Source: Nannochloropsis salina CCMP1776 | Lineage: Eukaryota > Sar > Eustigmatophyceae > Eustigmatales > Monodopsidaceae | Direction of reading: 5' to 3' | Length of the DNA: 64,000 nt | Assembly (NCBI GenBank): GCA_004565275.1 | Contig: SDOX01000006.1 | Location: 186,001-250,000 of the forward strand | Shown: positions 42,452 through 53,288 of the stretch, in pieces | Numbering within the stretch: the stretch's first letter is position 1 | Layout: each line of letters begins with the position of its first letter | Position numbers and translations under genes: made by a program | Notes under the pieces: generated by a model | Database searches by the model: none | Seen by the model: the letters and a program-made list of their open reading frames with translations, nothing else | What the model was told of the DNA's origin: nothing

Positions 42452-44540
42452 CTACTTGACGGACCGGGATGCCCTCAGACGCACTCTGAGGTTCACATAC
42501 GTGAGCACTTGGAAGGCTGCAGTCAGGATCCACAACATCCCAACATTCCAGCCCATTTTCCGGGGGTTAAATTGGATGAACTGTTGCACCACTTCTCCCT
42601 GGTTCCCCGGCAAAATATGCATCTGTTGGGCCATCAAGGTATCGAAGGCATAGTTGACGACCGAGACGTCTTCGATCCAGGCCAGCCAGACGGGCACACT
42701 GCTGCGCTCGATCAGGAGGCCGGAGAACATGATCATGGGACTACAAAGAGAAATAAGGACAGAAAACCAGGGGAGAAGCGGTGAAAAACGGAGGAGTCAA
42801 GGCACTCATTTAGAGTGTCCATGCGGAACAGAAACCAAGCAAAGAGATTCCGTGTGCCCATCCCGCCCTCGCGATACCCCATTCCCGCACTCACGTGACA
42901 AAGCCTGGCATGATCGTCATCGCCACCAGCGGATTGGCGGAGAAGGAGGAGATCCACTGCCCGAGCGAGAAACAGGACCAGTTGAAGGAGACGAAGATCA
43001 AGACGAAGATCAGGTAGGTTCCGGCGTCGGGATCCATGCCGGTGCACCAATAGATGATTGAAGACATCAGGACTGGGCCGTAGGACAGGGGCAAGGTGGT
43101 GAAGAAGCGGGCTATCATGTAGGGGCCCACGGCGTTCGCGCCGCTGGAAAACTCTCGGACTACCAGGGTCCACTCCATGGGAAAACGCATCACCACTCCC
43201 AGGCAGCCCGTGAACACGTTCCCCACCACGGCCGAAAAAATCAAGCCCATCAGGTTGCGCCAATTGCTCGCCGCCAGTTGCCAGTACAGGACCCCAAACA
43301 GCGCACCTATCAAGGCACTCACGACGGCCCAAAGGATCAACGTTATCCGGTCCCGGGCCAGCTGCAAGCCGCCCCGCCATAAGTTCAGCTTGAAGAAAAC
43401 CCAATCGCTCGCGCCTTGTCCACGCACATCGTGCAAGGCCTTGTGCTTGTCGTCGGCAGGCAGCGGGTTCTGAATTTTCATGAACGACTGCGCGTACGCA
43501 AGAGAGAGGGCGTCCATGCGCCGGAGTTCTTCTTGGAGGGGTACCCCCGGTTCCGCCGAGACCAGCTCCAGGACAAAATCCGCCGGGTTATAATGCTGCG
43601 GACATTCAATTCCCAACGCGGCCTGGAAATACGACAGGGCCTGTGCGGCAGGGCCGGAGTACGCCAGGCGGCCGTCGCAGGTGAGGAGGATCAGGTTCGA
43701 GAAGAGGTGGTAGGTCTTGGAGGAGGGGCAATGGACGGTGGCGATGACGATCCGGCCTTGGGTTGTCAAATCCTTGAGGGTTTGAAAAATCGATTCCGAC
43801 ATGACTGAATCGAGGCCCGAGGATGGCTCGTCCAGGAAGATTATCTCGTTCGTCTGCAAAAGCTCGGTTGCGATCGTCAGCCGTTTGCGTTCTCCCCCCG
43901 AAATACCCTTGACGTTAAACACGGGGTCCGAACCCCCGATCAAGGTGTCGGCACATTTCTCCAGTTTTACGGTCGCAATCACTTCTTCGACCCGTCTTGC
44001 CATGCTTTCTGAAGACATTTTCTCTTCCTGCCAGCTTTGTCCATGGAATGTCTGGGAGGCACCCGGCTCGGGCAGTCCCCGCGCAGCTGTCCGACTACCG
44101 CCGCTCATCCGAGCGATCGCGTGGAAAGTCAAATGCTCCCGGGGTGTTAGAAAGCCATACAACATGTCTGCCTGGTGGACAAAGGCTGAGAGTGTGAAGA
44201 ACCTCCCCTCGGGGGCCTGCCCGTCATACTGCACACAACCATCGAAATTCCTGTTCCGCAGCGAGATGCATTCTAGCAGCGTTGTTTTACCTGCACCTGA
44301 GGGCCCTAGGATTGCTGTAAGCTCCCCACTGACCGCGCAACCCGCTACTTTTTGCAATATAGTTTTGGTTGTTTGGGTTGTTGTTGAAGCTGTTCCTTTG
44401 CCGGGAGCACGGCTGCGACGAATCTGAACCTTGAAAGATTCCACATGCCATTCCAATTTGTGCTGAATTTTGACGGCAACATTGTTCGTAGATGTCTGAT
44501 CAACCACGGAAGCGTCCTTGTAGTCTTCGTGCGTGGTCAT
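42452..44540 (-). CDS. ABCG (White-type) half transporter
   Basis: Exons 44540-42895 and 42740-42452 join as VT|PMIMFSG in frame, 644 residues. The nucleotide-binding domain comes first, as in the ABCG subfamily: TAILGPSGAGKTTLLE (Walker A), VKGISGGERKRLTIA (signature), NEIIFLDEPSSGLDS (Walker B) and IATVHCPSSKTYHLF (switch His). The membrane domain follows with about six spans, including LILWAVVSALIGALFGVLYW, LMGLIFSAVVGNVFTG and YLIFVLIFVSFNWSCFSLGQ, then PMIMFSGLLIER and a final span. Start MTTHEDYKDAS is the first ATG; ATG 44540 follows non-ATG codons in the same frame. Half transporters dimerise and usually export lipids or other hydrophobic compounds; the substrate is not shown. Confidence 0.93.
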
Positions 44541-45075
44541 TCCTGTGCGTGATTGTGATGTAAGTGCGGGTACCACAGCTTGTCACGCCTGATCATAAAC
44601 GGCTGTCGCCAAATTTAAGACGAAGCGCTATCCAAACCACCTTTGCCACGAGCACCACAACGGCAGTACCCGCGCAGCCCCTTTTTCAGATGCAGGGATG
44701 TATCCAAGGGGGCGGGCATGTGCAAGGTACGAGGACAACGGAGGGGAAAGGACCGTGCAATAAAGGCGCATAAATGTGGTGGAGACATCGTCACCGAAAA
44801 AGCGGAGCCGAGATCAGGAACAGCCATAGCGGCCCATAAGTCTTATTGCATGACTTGCTGGGACCGCATTATATGATTCTCACATTGATGTCGGCGTCAA
44901 GGTGCCCTTGGGAGGTGAACACTACTTCTTTGGATGCCTACGCGCCACGTGGTGTACAGTGCCACCCTAAGTTTTGGTTCTTTCTTGTCTCAACTGACCT
45001 TTTTTCATCATCGGCGACGTCCCCATCACCCCTCTCGACCCTTATCACTCACTTTCTTCACCTTGAACAGGAGCC
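44541..45075. promoter_or_regulatory. Divergent promoter region, ABCG / syntaxin
   Basis: 535 bp between outward genes. Nothing specific recognised. Confidence 0.4.
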
Positions 45076-46790
45076 ATGGCGACACGGGATGTCACGAAAC
45101 GATTTGTGGAGCTACGAGTCGAAATAAAGGTATTTTGGGCGTGAATTGCCTAATCTGTTGGATTCGCTCTAGCATGGGAAAAACCCTCCCTATTCCCGGT
45201 CTTTTCACATGCTTTTCACGTGCCTTCCACATGACTCCTCCTCGTGCATCAAGTTTTTAGCGCGTGTCCACATTTTGCACCCCTACACCATGCGCTCTCA
45301 TCATTCGGAGATTCTGCACGGCATCTGGCGTGGGTTCGGTTGTGTCACGTTTTTTTGATTCCTCCACCGTGCTTCCAAGGCCCTATCCTCCCCCCCTCCT
45401 CCACAAATTCTCTCATCTCCATGACGTCCAACTTCTCCTTCATACCTTGTATTTAACATGCCACAGAAAGCCCGGCCTACGCATCGTTCGAACGACAGTG
45501 CCCTTTCTAATTCAATAAATGGAAGAGGAAGTGCCCACCTCTTGGGGGATCCGAAAGACCTGGAGAAAGGTGGGACAGACTGGCAAGCGGCTCGCAGCCA
45601 GCTCCCACCGCTGTGGGTGGACGTGGTCGATCGGGTGGGTGAAGAAGCATGCCAAGTGCGGGGAAAATATCCAATGCCCCCGCGTCATCCCTCTGTCCAG
45701 GATGCCTTGTCCTTCCCCCCCTTGCCCGGCTTTTTGACTCGTCGCATCGCCGGCCGCCCCTGGTGTTCCCGACTCACAGGTGGACGAGGCAATCCGAAAC
45801 ATCCAAGAGCAAATGAAGGAACTATCCAGGCTACACCGGAAGCGGCTCCTGGTCTCTTTCGACGAAAAGGCGGAAGCTGGCAAAGAGCAGGAGATCCTGG
45901 CCTTGACCGAGGCCATTACGGAGCAGTTCCGGGTCGTGGAAAGAAAATTAACCGCTGTGGGGGGGCAGGTGGAGTGTGAAAGCGACGCCGAGGTACCAGC
46001 GGGTGGAGGCGGAGAATTGGACATTGGGGGGAGCTACCCCATCGGAACGAGCGTGTCACACCTCCTCTCCTCCTTCCCTCCCTCCTCCACGCCCCCATGC
46101 ACAGGTCAAAGTACGTCGCAATCTCCAACGATCTATGGCCTCCAAGACGCAACGGCTCTCACACGCGTTCCGGTTTCAGCAAAAAGACTACCTGAAAAAG
46201 CTCCGGGCGCAGAAGGAGGGGGCGATGGGTGGGGGTGAGTTTGCGTTCTTGGACAAGGACGAAGGCGGGGAACCAGTCCTAGTGCCAGACAATCGTTCAG
46301 AGACCGGCTTCCGACAAGCCCAGGTGACGGTGCTCGAGAGCACGGACGCGCTGGTGCAGGAGCGTGACTCGGAAATAGCGCGTATCGCCGAGGGAATCGA
46401 AGCGCTCGCCCACGTGATGAAACGGCTAGGGGAGCTCGTCATCGACCAAGGCTCCGTCCTGGATCGGATCGACTACAACATCGGTACGCAGGATATCCGG
46501 AGAGTGCTCCTGTCTGTCTCCCTGTCGCGTCAGGCCGTTGCATGGAAACAAAGCCAGCCCTCCTTCCCTCCCTCCTTCCCTCCCTCCTTCCCTCCCTCCT
46601 TCCCTCCCTCTTCCCCTACCACTTCTCAGACATGGCCGTCGATCGCGTCCAGCAAGGTGTCACCCAACTGGAAGCAACGGAAAAAATCCAGAAACAAGGA
46701 GGAGCAACCTCCTGTATCCTTACTCTCATCTTTCTGATCTTCGCCCTCCTTGTGGTGCAGGTGATCAAGCACGCGCCTCGGAAACGGTAG
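45076..46790 (+). CDS. Qa-SNARE, syntaxin-16/Tlg2-like, 5 exons
   Basis: Membrane-fusion SNARE of the trans-Golgi/endosome. Exons 45076-45129, 45467-45634, 45780-45968, 46105-46483 and 46630-46790 give 316 residues with all junctions in frame. The short first exon encodes MATRDVTKRFVELRVEIK, matching the N-terminus of syntaxin 16 that binds the SM protein VPS45. Next come PPLWVDVVDRVDEAIRNIQ and QMKELSRLH, the Habc-region helices with RRNLQRSMASKTQRLSHAFR and QQKDYLKKLRAQ, and the SNARE motif (ERDSEIARIAEGIEAL to VLDRIDYNID), with the central Gln in LVIDQGSVLD. A C-terminal anchor (LTLIFLIFALLVVQV) ends the protein. The last intron has a CCTCCTTC array before its acceptor. Confidence 0.93.
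46559..46611 (+). repeat. CCCTCCTT array before a syntaxin 3' splice site
   Basis: Sense-strand C-rich array with period 12 (CCTCCTTCCCTC), about 20 nt before the acceptor of exon 5. It fits the splice-anchored pattern in a plus-strand gene. Confidence 0.85.
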
Positions 46791-47173
46791 TGAGAGGGAG
46801 GGATCGGGGTTGAATGGAGAAAGGGATGGAGAGGGTTGTATGATACAAGGACCGGGAGAAGGATTCGGAAAACAAACGGTGTATGATAGAGAAAGGCTTT
46901 TGATGTGTGCGCGTCTAAGTGGCCGCTGCCGAAAAGGAAAGGAAAGAGGGGGTAAGACGCCCCTCTCGTCGGCTTCCAATCACCGAACGAGCCCTCCCTC
47001 AAGCCTTCTGCTCACACGAAGAAACCTGGAAGTTACCATGCTCCATTTGCTTTCTGGTTCAGGCGTTTGTCTGGGAAGTGAACACGATGCGGTTGCCTGA
47101 TGCACACGCATGCGTGGTCAAGGGAGTCTGGTTTCCTCCTCAGCTCCTTCTCTTCCCTCCCCCTGTCCGAGCG
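46791..47173. other. Convergent 3' region
   Basis: 383 bp between the syntaxin and P-loop kinase stops. No gene seen. Confidence 0.4.
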
Positions 47174-48481
47174 TCATTTCCCAAATTTCAGCAAAGCCAA
47201 TGCCCGTTCCAACGCCTCCTCTTGACTTGTCTCGTCCCTCCCTCCGCCTCCTCCCCTCTCTCTTCCTCCTCCCCCACCAAAAGAAATCCATTGCCCCTGC
47301 CGCACCGAGATCCGCCCTGCGTCGCGCAACACCTCCTTCCCCCTCTCCTGCTCAATCTCCCGCCTCTCCGCGGGCGCCAAGGCGTTCAAGACGCTGTCCA
47401 TGGTCAGCCTCTCCAGGCGCGCCCGCATCATTTCCACCTTCTCGGCCGGCACCCCATGCACGTTGCCATACCGACCTTCAGCCCGCACGAATTCCACTTT
47501 AACCCCCAGATGGATGGCATGCCGCACGTATTCCCGAGGCTCCCAAGCTTCGATGTTCGTGTTGTCGACGACCACGCTCCGGCCTTCGTCCAGGAAGGCC
47601 TTGGCCCGGGCTGGATGAGGGAGGGAGTGAGGGAGGGAGAGAGGGAGGGAGGGGAGATGACTGGGTGAACGAAGGGAGGGCAGGAGCACTGCTCGAACTG
47701 CCTCTTCCTCCTCCTTTTCCCTCTCCTTCTCCTCTGTTCATTGTCTCATCCTCCCTTCTGCCCCTTCTCCCTCCCACCCCGCCTTACCCAGATTTTGGGC
47801 ATGGTTCTCTCTCAATTTGCTTGCCTCCCAGGCGTACTCGCCCGTGTGCGTCAAGGAAAACGTGTCCGTGGAGCATATCACCATGTCTCCCGGGGGTCGC
47901 TCCGCCCGTTCGACCAAAGCGCGGGCCAAAGTGGTCTTGCCTGACCCGGGGGGGCCTTGCATGACGACAAGGAGCTGGTGGTTTCGGTTTAGGGCGAGGC
48001 AGTGGGAGGGAGCGGCTCGAACGCGTTGACAGAGGGGGCATGGGCAGGGGGTGAGGGCGGGGGGGAGGGAGGGGTCGAGCAGGCGGGGGTCAAGGGGACT
48101 GCACTGGTGCGAGTGATAGTAGCCCCGGACGAGATCCAGCAGGTCGTTGCCGGGGGAGGAGGAGGAAGAGGGAGGGAAGGAGGAAGGGAAGGAGGGATGG
48201 ACGTAGGTAGGCGCCGGATTCCTGGACATGCGGGCCCGACCAAGCGGGAAGGCGGCCTCAAGCCGGTCGCTTGTCCCTGGTCTCGCAAAGGGAGGGAGGG
48301 AGGGAGGGAGGGAGGGAGGGAGGGAGGGAGGGAGGGAGGGATTGAGCCGCTTGCATGGATGAAAAGCAAAGGGGTCGGGAATGTGGACCGGCACGGCACG
48401 GCAGGGTTGCATGCAGGTCATTGCGGCCAGACATCCCTCGTTATTTCTTTCAGCGATTCCATCCAAAGCGGACGCTGCCAT
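47174..48481 (-). CDS. P-loop kinase of the N4BP2L/AAA_33 type
   Basis: Exons 48481-47788 and 47610-47174 join as NL|ARAKAF in frame, 376 residues. The kinase core has QLLVVMQGPPGSGKTTLAR (Walker A), VICSTDTFSL, GEYAWEASKLRENH, then SVVVDNTNIEAWEPREYV (Walker B-like with substrate-binding Asn/Thr) and NVHGVPAEKVEMMRARLE. The order ST.D, DNTN..AWE and N.HGV...K...M is that of N4BP2-like proteins and polynucleotide-kinase-related domains. The N-terminal 150 residues include a CCCT-encoded SLPPSLPP run (48290-48341), so the true start may lie downstream or this may be an unrecognised intron. The stop is only 125 bp from the upstream same-strand cytochrome c6 stop side. The substrate is unknown. 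Confidence 0.8.
48290..48341. repeat. GGGA array in the 5' part of the P-loop kinase gene
   Basis: About 52 bp of GGGA (sense CCCT), read as SLPP repeats if translated. Whether it is coding, intronic or 5' UTR is not clear. Confidence 0.9.
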
Positions 48482-48606
48482 TGCATGTTTTTTTTATCTC
48501 GGCAGGGCACCGTCAAGACAAGGCAAGGCTTCGACCGAGCCTATCAAAAATCACGTGAAGAGGGGACGAGGGATCTCCCACGCGGCTGGATTCCTCCATC
48601 CTCCCC

Positions 48607-49313
48607 TCATTTCCATCCGGCCTTGGCCTGCTCCAAGACGTAGTCCGCCACCTGCTCCATCTCTTGTTCCGTCAATTTTGCCGGCACCACGTCTCCGTTC
48701 TTCCTCGTGTAGCTGCTGTACTTGGGCATGACACCTTTTCCTTCCGTTAAGAGGTTGACGATGGAGGCGCGCGTGTTAAATTTGTACTTGCTGAGGGCTT
48801 CTTCTTTCAGAGTTTTCCCGCGAGCGTATCTGATCAGGCGCACAGAGAGAATGAAATGAAGTAGTGCGTGAGCCCTCGAAGAGGAATGTGGGGAAAAACG
48901 TCTAGGGGGGCGCATTCGCAGCTACAGAGATTGAAAGCGTGGGCAAAAGAGTACGCCGTTGTCGTTACCCACCCAATGATATTTGTGCCTGCTACGTGAC
49001 AACTTGCACAGTTGTTCTCAAAGAGGCGGGCACCCTTGGCGTCGAAAGCATGGGCGGGGGAATTGTGGGTATTGGGAAGGAGGATGAGGGCAAGGACAGA
49101 GGCTACTCGGTACCATTTGACTTGGTTCCTTGAGATTGAATCGGTCCTTGATGGGGCCAAGGATTTAGAAGAACTGGTTATGCTGGTAGCCTTTGGTGGT
49201 TGAGGCGTGCGAGCAGGAAGGATGAAGGCGGTGCTGTGAGACAGGCACATACTGAGGAGTCCTACCACGGCCAAGACCGCTGTGGATTTTGGAAGGCAGC
49301 GACGGAGGGCCAT
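48607..49313 (-). CDS. petJ: Cytochrome c6, plastid lumen
   Basis: Soluble electron carrier from cytochrome b6f to photosystem I. Exons 49313-48973 and 48829-48607 join as IIG|YARGKT, 187 residues. A three-part presequence is visible: signal peptide to LSHSTAF^ILPA (AF motif), a Ser/Thr/Pro-rich transit part, then a lumenal signal (VASVLALILLPNTHNSPAHAF). The mature protein starts near DAKGARLFENN with the heme-binding CASCH and a Met ligand in GKGVMPKYS, ending ADYVLEQAKAGW. Length of the mature part (about 100 residues) is somewhat above the usual 85-90, because of an insert between the heme motif and the Met and around NGDVVPAKL. Divergent from TFB2. Confidence 0.92.
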
Positions 49314-49683
49314 ACCAGCTTCTGCTAAGACAAGCGCTTTGATTGCGTAGATTTGAAAATTTGTTGGGATGTAAATATATCACGTTTTGTGCGCTCGAGG
49401 CATAATATCGTAGAACGAGTAGTGTCAATTGCCCCTGTGCTAGGGGGTGAGGAGGTTAACGATATGCAGCGCTACACCTGGTGCATGAAAATGTTTTTCC
49501 GGTATGTCTTGAATTTAACCGATGCATCATTCCTGGTTTTTCGTTCTTCCACGTCACCATGGATGCAGGACCGGCACGTGACATGAATGGCTTCGTGGAC
49601 ACGCAAGCACTTAGTTGACGCGGTCAAGCCGCCGGAAATTGCCTGACCCTGCGCCCTCCTGGCGCCCTCAAACAATCAGTGTG
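49314..49683. promoter_or_regulatory. Divergent promoter region, cytochrome c6 / TFB2
   Basis: 370 bp shared by a plastid electron-transfer gene and a transcription/repair gene. No motif recognised. A copper- or iron-responsive element might be expected for c6 but is not visible. Confidence 0.4.
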
Positions 49684-51692
49684 ATGTTAAAGCCCACGTA
49701 CCGCCCTGATCTTCATGGCACGGAAGATGGATCCGCACACGTGGCCACCGTATTCGATTTGCTGGGAACCCTTCCTCGTATCTCGCTCGACCGATTGTAC
49801 GGCCTGGAAGACTTGGGTAGTGCCTCCTCCTCGTGCACGCCCTCAGCCTCCCCCTTCCCCTGGACCTGCCGCGCCGTTTTTCAGTCGCTGACACCTTTAG
49901 CCAAGCAGTACGTCATGCGGCTCCTATGCTTGCCGGAAGGGGTCAGACAAAGCTGTTTGAAGAGCTGGGTGGAACCAAGGTTTTTTACGGGCCATCAAAA
50001 AGCCGTCCAACAGCTTGACAGGTTGCGAATTTTGCTTTCTTCAGAGGACGAAGATATAGAAGAAGACGAGGACGACAGGGACGGCGGACACGGGAGACTG
50101 GGCAATGGGAAAGGGCGCCCGAGCCCAAGGTACAGGCTCAATGGCCATTTTCGCAAGAATTTACAAGCGGCTTTGACGAACCAGTTGGCAGGTCCATGGG
50201 GTGTGGGAAGGGCTCTGGAAGAGAAAGCAGCGCCCGATGCAGCTTTGCCTCCGTCGCTTCCGTCGGAAGAGCTGGAAACATACATGTGTGACAAGTGGAA
50301 CGGGGTCCTGCACTATTTGGTTGGGGCTGAGGAGGCGGGTTTCCCCGACCCTGCGGAGGAGGTGAAGCAATTCTTGGCAGACACGGGAATGATGGCGGTC
50401 CCGGAGGAGGAAGAGGGGGAAGAGGTGGAGGGGGAGGTGGAGGGGGAGGGAGGCGTGGTATTGATGGAAGTGGAAGGGAAGATGGGGAAGGAAGGGAAGG
50501 GAAGGCGGCACTTGCGCATCACGAACGCCGGCATCAATTTTTTGTTGAAGGACGTTCATCTTCAGGTCTGGCGCTTCGTTGCCTACGTGATCGCGCACGA
50601 GGCAGCTTCCCGCGACGAGATCCTTACCTTCCTCTTTCAACTCTCCTACTGCGCAGTGGGGCGGCCGTACCCGGTCAGGGCCCTGTCGCCGACCCAGCAG
50701 GCCCTTCTCGAGAAGTTCATCTCCTTCGGCCTCATTTATCAGGACGACCGCCATTCGCGCCATTTTTATCCGACCGCGGTGGCGGTGAATTTGATTTTTG
50801 GTGGCACGGTCCAGGAAGAGCGCCTGCGTCGCGGCCACGGGCATATCAGAGCCGAGGGACGGGAGAATAGAAAGGTGAGAGTGGGGGGATGTGCGTGGAG
50901 GCATTGTGCGTCATGGATCTGTGGGCTAAGGAAAGGGAGGCGTCCTCGCGCCGTCACCTTCCTATCTTCCCCCTCCCATCCCGTCACCCGCACGTCCATC
51001 CAGGCCAGGGCCCAGCCCTCAGCGACCTCCCCTCCTTTGCCTCATTGTGTGCCTGATCCCGTTCCCCCTCCTTCCTCCCTCTATCTACAGGAGCTCCGCC
51101 TGGTGGATCCCTCCCAGCTCGCCGTCATCGTTGAGACCAACTACCAGCTCGTTGCCTACACCTCCTCCTCTTTGCACGTGGAGATGCTGCGAATTTTTAC
51201 GGACGTTCGCTGCCGCCTTCCCAACGTAGTGATTGGCTTTATCACCCGTGCCAGTGTCCGCCGCGCCATGGCTTCCGGCATCACCGCCGCCACCATCCTC
51301 TCCTTCTTGAAGACCCACACCCACGTGGCGGTCCGTACGGGGAAAGGCAGGCTTCTCCCCGAGAACGTGGAGGCGCAGATCGAGCTCTGGCACCAGGAGC
51401 GAAGCCGGGTGAAATTTGAGGAGGTGATGATGATCGATTTGTCCAGTTTAATGGTGGAGGAGTTCGAGGAGGTACGGACGTATGCAGAGAACCTGGCGGT
51501 CGTGTGTTGGGCGAGCCGACGGAGGGGGGGGGGGCTGTGGAGGCAGAAGAAGAGGAGGAAGAGAGGGGCATGGGGGAAATCCGGGGTCCCGAGGGGGGGC
51601 GTCGTAAGCGCAAGCAGTTACTAGCGGTACGACCGGAAGGTCTAGAGAGGATTCGAGCGTTTGTGGAAGACCGCGGTTATACGCAGCACTAG
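49684..51692 (+). CDS. TFB2: TFIIH core subunit p52 / TFB2, with an apparent frame change
   Basis: TFIIH subunit that holds and stimulates XPB in transcription and nucleotide excision repair. ATG 49684 (MLKPTYRPDLHG). Exon 1 49684-50874, exon 2 from 51091 (RK|ELRLV). Family blocks: VFDLLGTLPRISLDRLYG, WNGVLHYLVG, RITNAGINFLLKDVHLQVWRF, FLFQLSYCAVGRPYPV, ALLEKFISFGLIYQ, FYPTAVAVNLIFGG, IVETNYQLVAYTSSSLHVE, RFPN-like CRLPNVVIGFITRASV and SGITAATILSFLKTHTH. Reading frame 1 holds to EFEEVRTYAENLAVVCWAS, then the conserved C-terminus (RKQLLAVRPEGLERIRAFVED) continues in another frame beyond an 11-G run at 51524-51534. One wrong base count there, or a short intron, would explain it. An acidic/Glu-rich insert (50395-50500) is lineage-specific. 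Confidence 0.88.
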
Positions 51693-52598
51693 CAGCTATG
51701 GGCCAGGAGCGGGAAGGCGGGCGGGAGGGCGGGCGAGGGAGTTGGACGGTCCATGCCGCTGGAGCTAGGGGGAAGAGGGAATTTCCAATATACCCACGGC
51801 GATCTCGGCACTCGGGCCTGCCTCTAGACCTGGACCCATGCTTGGATGCGCATGAAGGGGGGTCTGCACCCTAGACATTCACGTGTAATTATAGTCATTC
51901 GGATGTAATTCTCAGCTGGCGTGACCTAGACACAGAAAAGCAAGTCTTCGATCAGTCCTTCGCATTGTTTTGGTACTTGATAATCACTGATTCGTGTACG
52001 ACGTTACGCTCCCTGCGACAAGCTTTCCCCTGAATAAGTTGATGGATTTCTTCATCAATACGCGTCAAAGTCAACACAGAAACACGCTTTTGAGAGCGTG
52101 AAAGTCTATTTTAGTATGGTAGCTATACCAGCGTATCTGACGTTGATATCTTGTTTCCCCCTCCAACGCTCATTTTATGCCTCTTACCATGTTCCTAGAC
52201 ATATGAGGTGTCGTAGAAAAATTTAAAAGTATGTCTATGCGCTTCGCGTTTTAAAAAGTGAATATATGTGCTAGAGTTTGAGTACCTATGAACTTACGAA
52301 ATTTTACGTGCTATTCTTCGTAATACTAGCAGTCGCTAGGACGCGACAAGTGGTATTAATGCATTGGCATTCCATCGTATGTACATATAATATCGCTCTG
52401 ATAGCAATTTTTACCTGTAAGGAATGAGGGCGCATAGAGAAAAACTTCGCAGCGTCGTCTTGGTGCGTTGCACAGTAGTACCAATTCGACGAAAACGAGG
52501 ACGCGGGCGTGCCGCAGCCGTATCCACCCACATGACTACCTTCAAGAACTACATCTACTAAATTGCACAGTGGTATCTATCCTTCACGTCTGAGTTTC

Positions 52599-52670
52599 TT
52601 GGGTTTTGACGGAGTTGAAGCACGGAGCATGATTCAAGGACTCTGCGACGGCCCATTATTATTTGGGCGA
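52599..52670 (+). repeat. Dispersed repeat, copy 2 (coding-like)
   Basis: Plus-strand match to the minus-strand copy at 38699-38766, so the two are in inverted orientation about 14 kb apart. One open frame encodes RLSFLGFDGVEARSMIQG then LCDGPLLFG, with conservative substitutions and an in-frame 3-nt difference against copy 1. Confidence 0.8.
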
Positions 52671-52983
52671 GAGGGCAGAGAGGGGCATCACGAGTATGAG
52701 GAGTCCAGGGCATGAGTGATCCATAGACATGCTCCTCTGTTTGCCACAAAAAGTGCTATGCTTGCCTAGTCGGACACAAAATTTCGTCCAAGACAATCCT
52801 TGGGCTTTAATTGATGCCTTATCAATTGTGGCATCCTCGCCGTCGAGGACAATTGCCCAATGATATCATATGATCCTCCTACCGTCACAGGCGAGGCACT
52901 AGGGAGGGCAAAGGTCTTGGGTTAATAAACCTTAATGGGGTTTTATAGTTTTAATTTGTCGGCAACAAGGAGTGCTTGACAAC

Positions 52984-53271
52984 TCACACGCCGTGGTGTG
53001 TCTCGCGTGCGCGCAAGGCTGCTTCGAGAGCCCCGATTGCAGCATCCTCTCCTGCTTTGACCCCTGCCGCACCCAGAGGCATTGTGAATTCCCAGCGAAG
53101 ATATAGAGACGGCAATTTAGTGCATAAGTATGTGGCTGCATTGAAAAGCGGGGCGAACGTAGAGACACGGCGATTTATCGCATTCATATGCGGCTGCACT
53201 AAAGAGCGGGAGACACGAGCGCTCTTGCCATGCTCACTTTTTTTCCCCTTTAAATATCGTCGCCTTTCCAC
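52984..53271 (-). CDS. Possible small protein, uncertain
   Basis: Open frame of 95 residues divergent from NMD3. Its C-terminal 32 residues (MPLGAAGVKAGEDAAIGALE…) have the composition of real protein, while the N-terminal half overlaps a tandem DNA repeat. No family recognised. It may be chance. Confidence 0.2.
   Translation of the reverse strand: MERRRYLKGKKSEHGKSARVSRSLVQPHMNAINRRVSTFAPLFNAATYLCTKLPSLYLRWEFTMPLGAAGVKAGEDAAIGALEAALRARETHHGV
53104..53217. repeat. Imperfect tandem duplication (period about 56) upstream of NMD3
   Basis: Two adjacent units, 53104-53159 and 53160-53217, share TAGAGAC..GGC.ATTTA, GCATAAGTATG/GCATTCATATG and GGCTGCA.T.AA.AGCGGG. They end about 70 bp before the NMD3 ATG, so they lie in the promoter or 5' UTR. 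Confidence 0.75.
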
Positions 53272-53288
53272 AGCAGGGTGATTGAGGC

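Larger units (their letters stand above)
51693..53288. other. 1.6 kb gene-poor, AT-richer region
   Basis: Between TFB2 and NMD3. Contains the second copy of the dispersed repeat (52599-52670), a tandem repeat at its right end, and a minus-strand open frame 53271-52984 of low confidence. The NMD3 promoter must lie at its right end. Confidence 0.5.

Noticed and set aside
40265-48341. CRISPR array suspected from regularly repeated blocks
   Set aside because: The repeats are 4-nt GGGA microsatellites with no spacers, in a eukaryotic nuclear genome.
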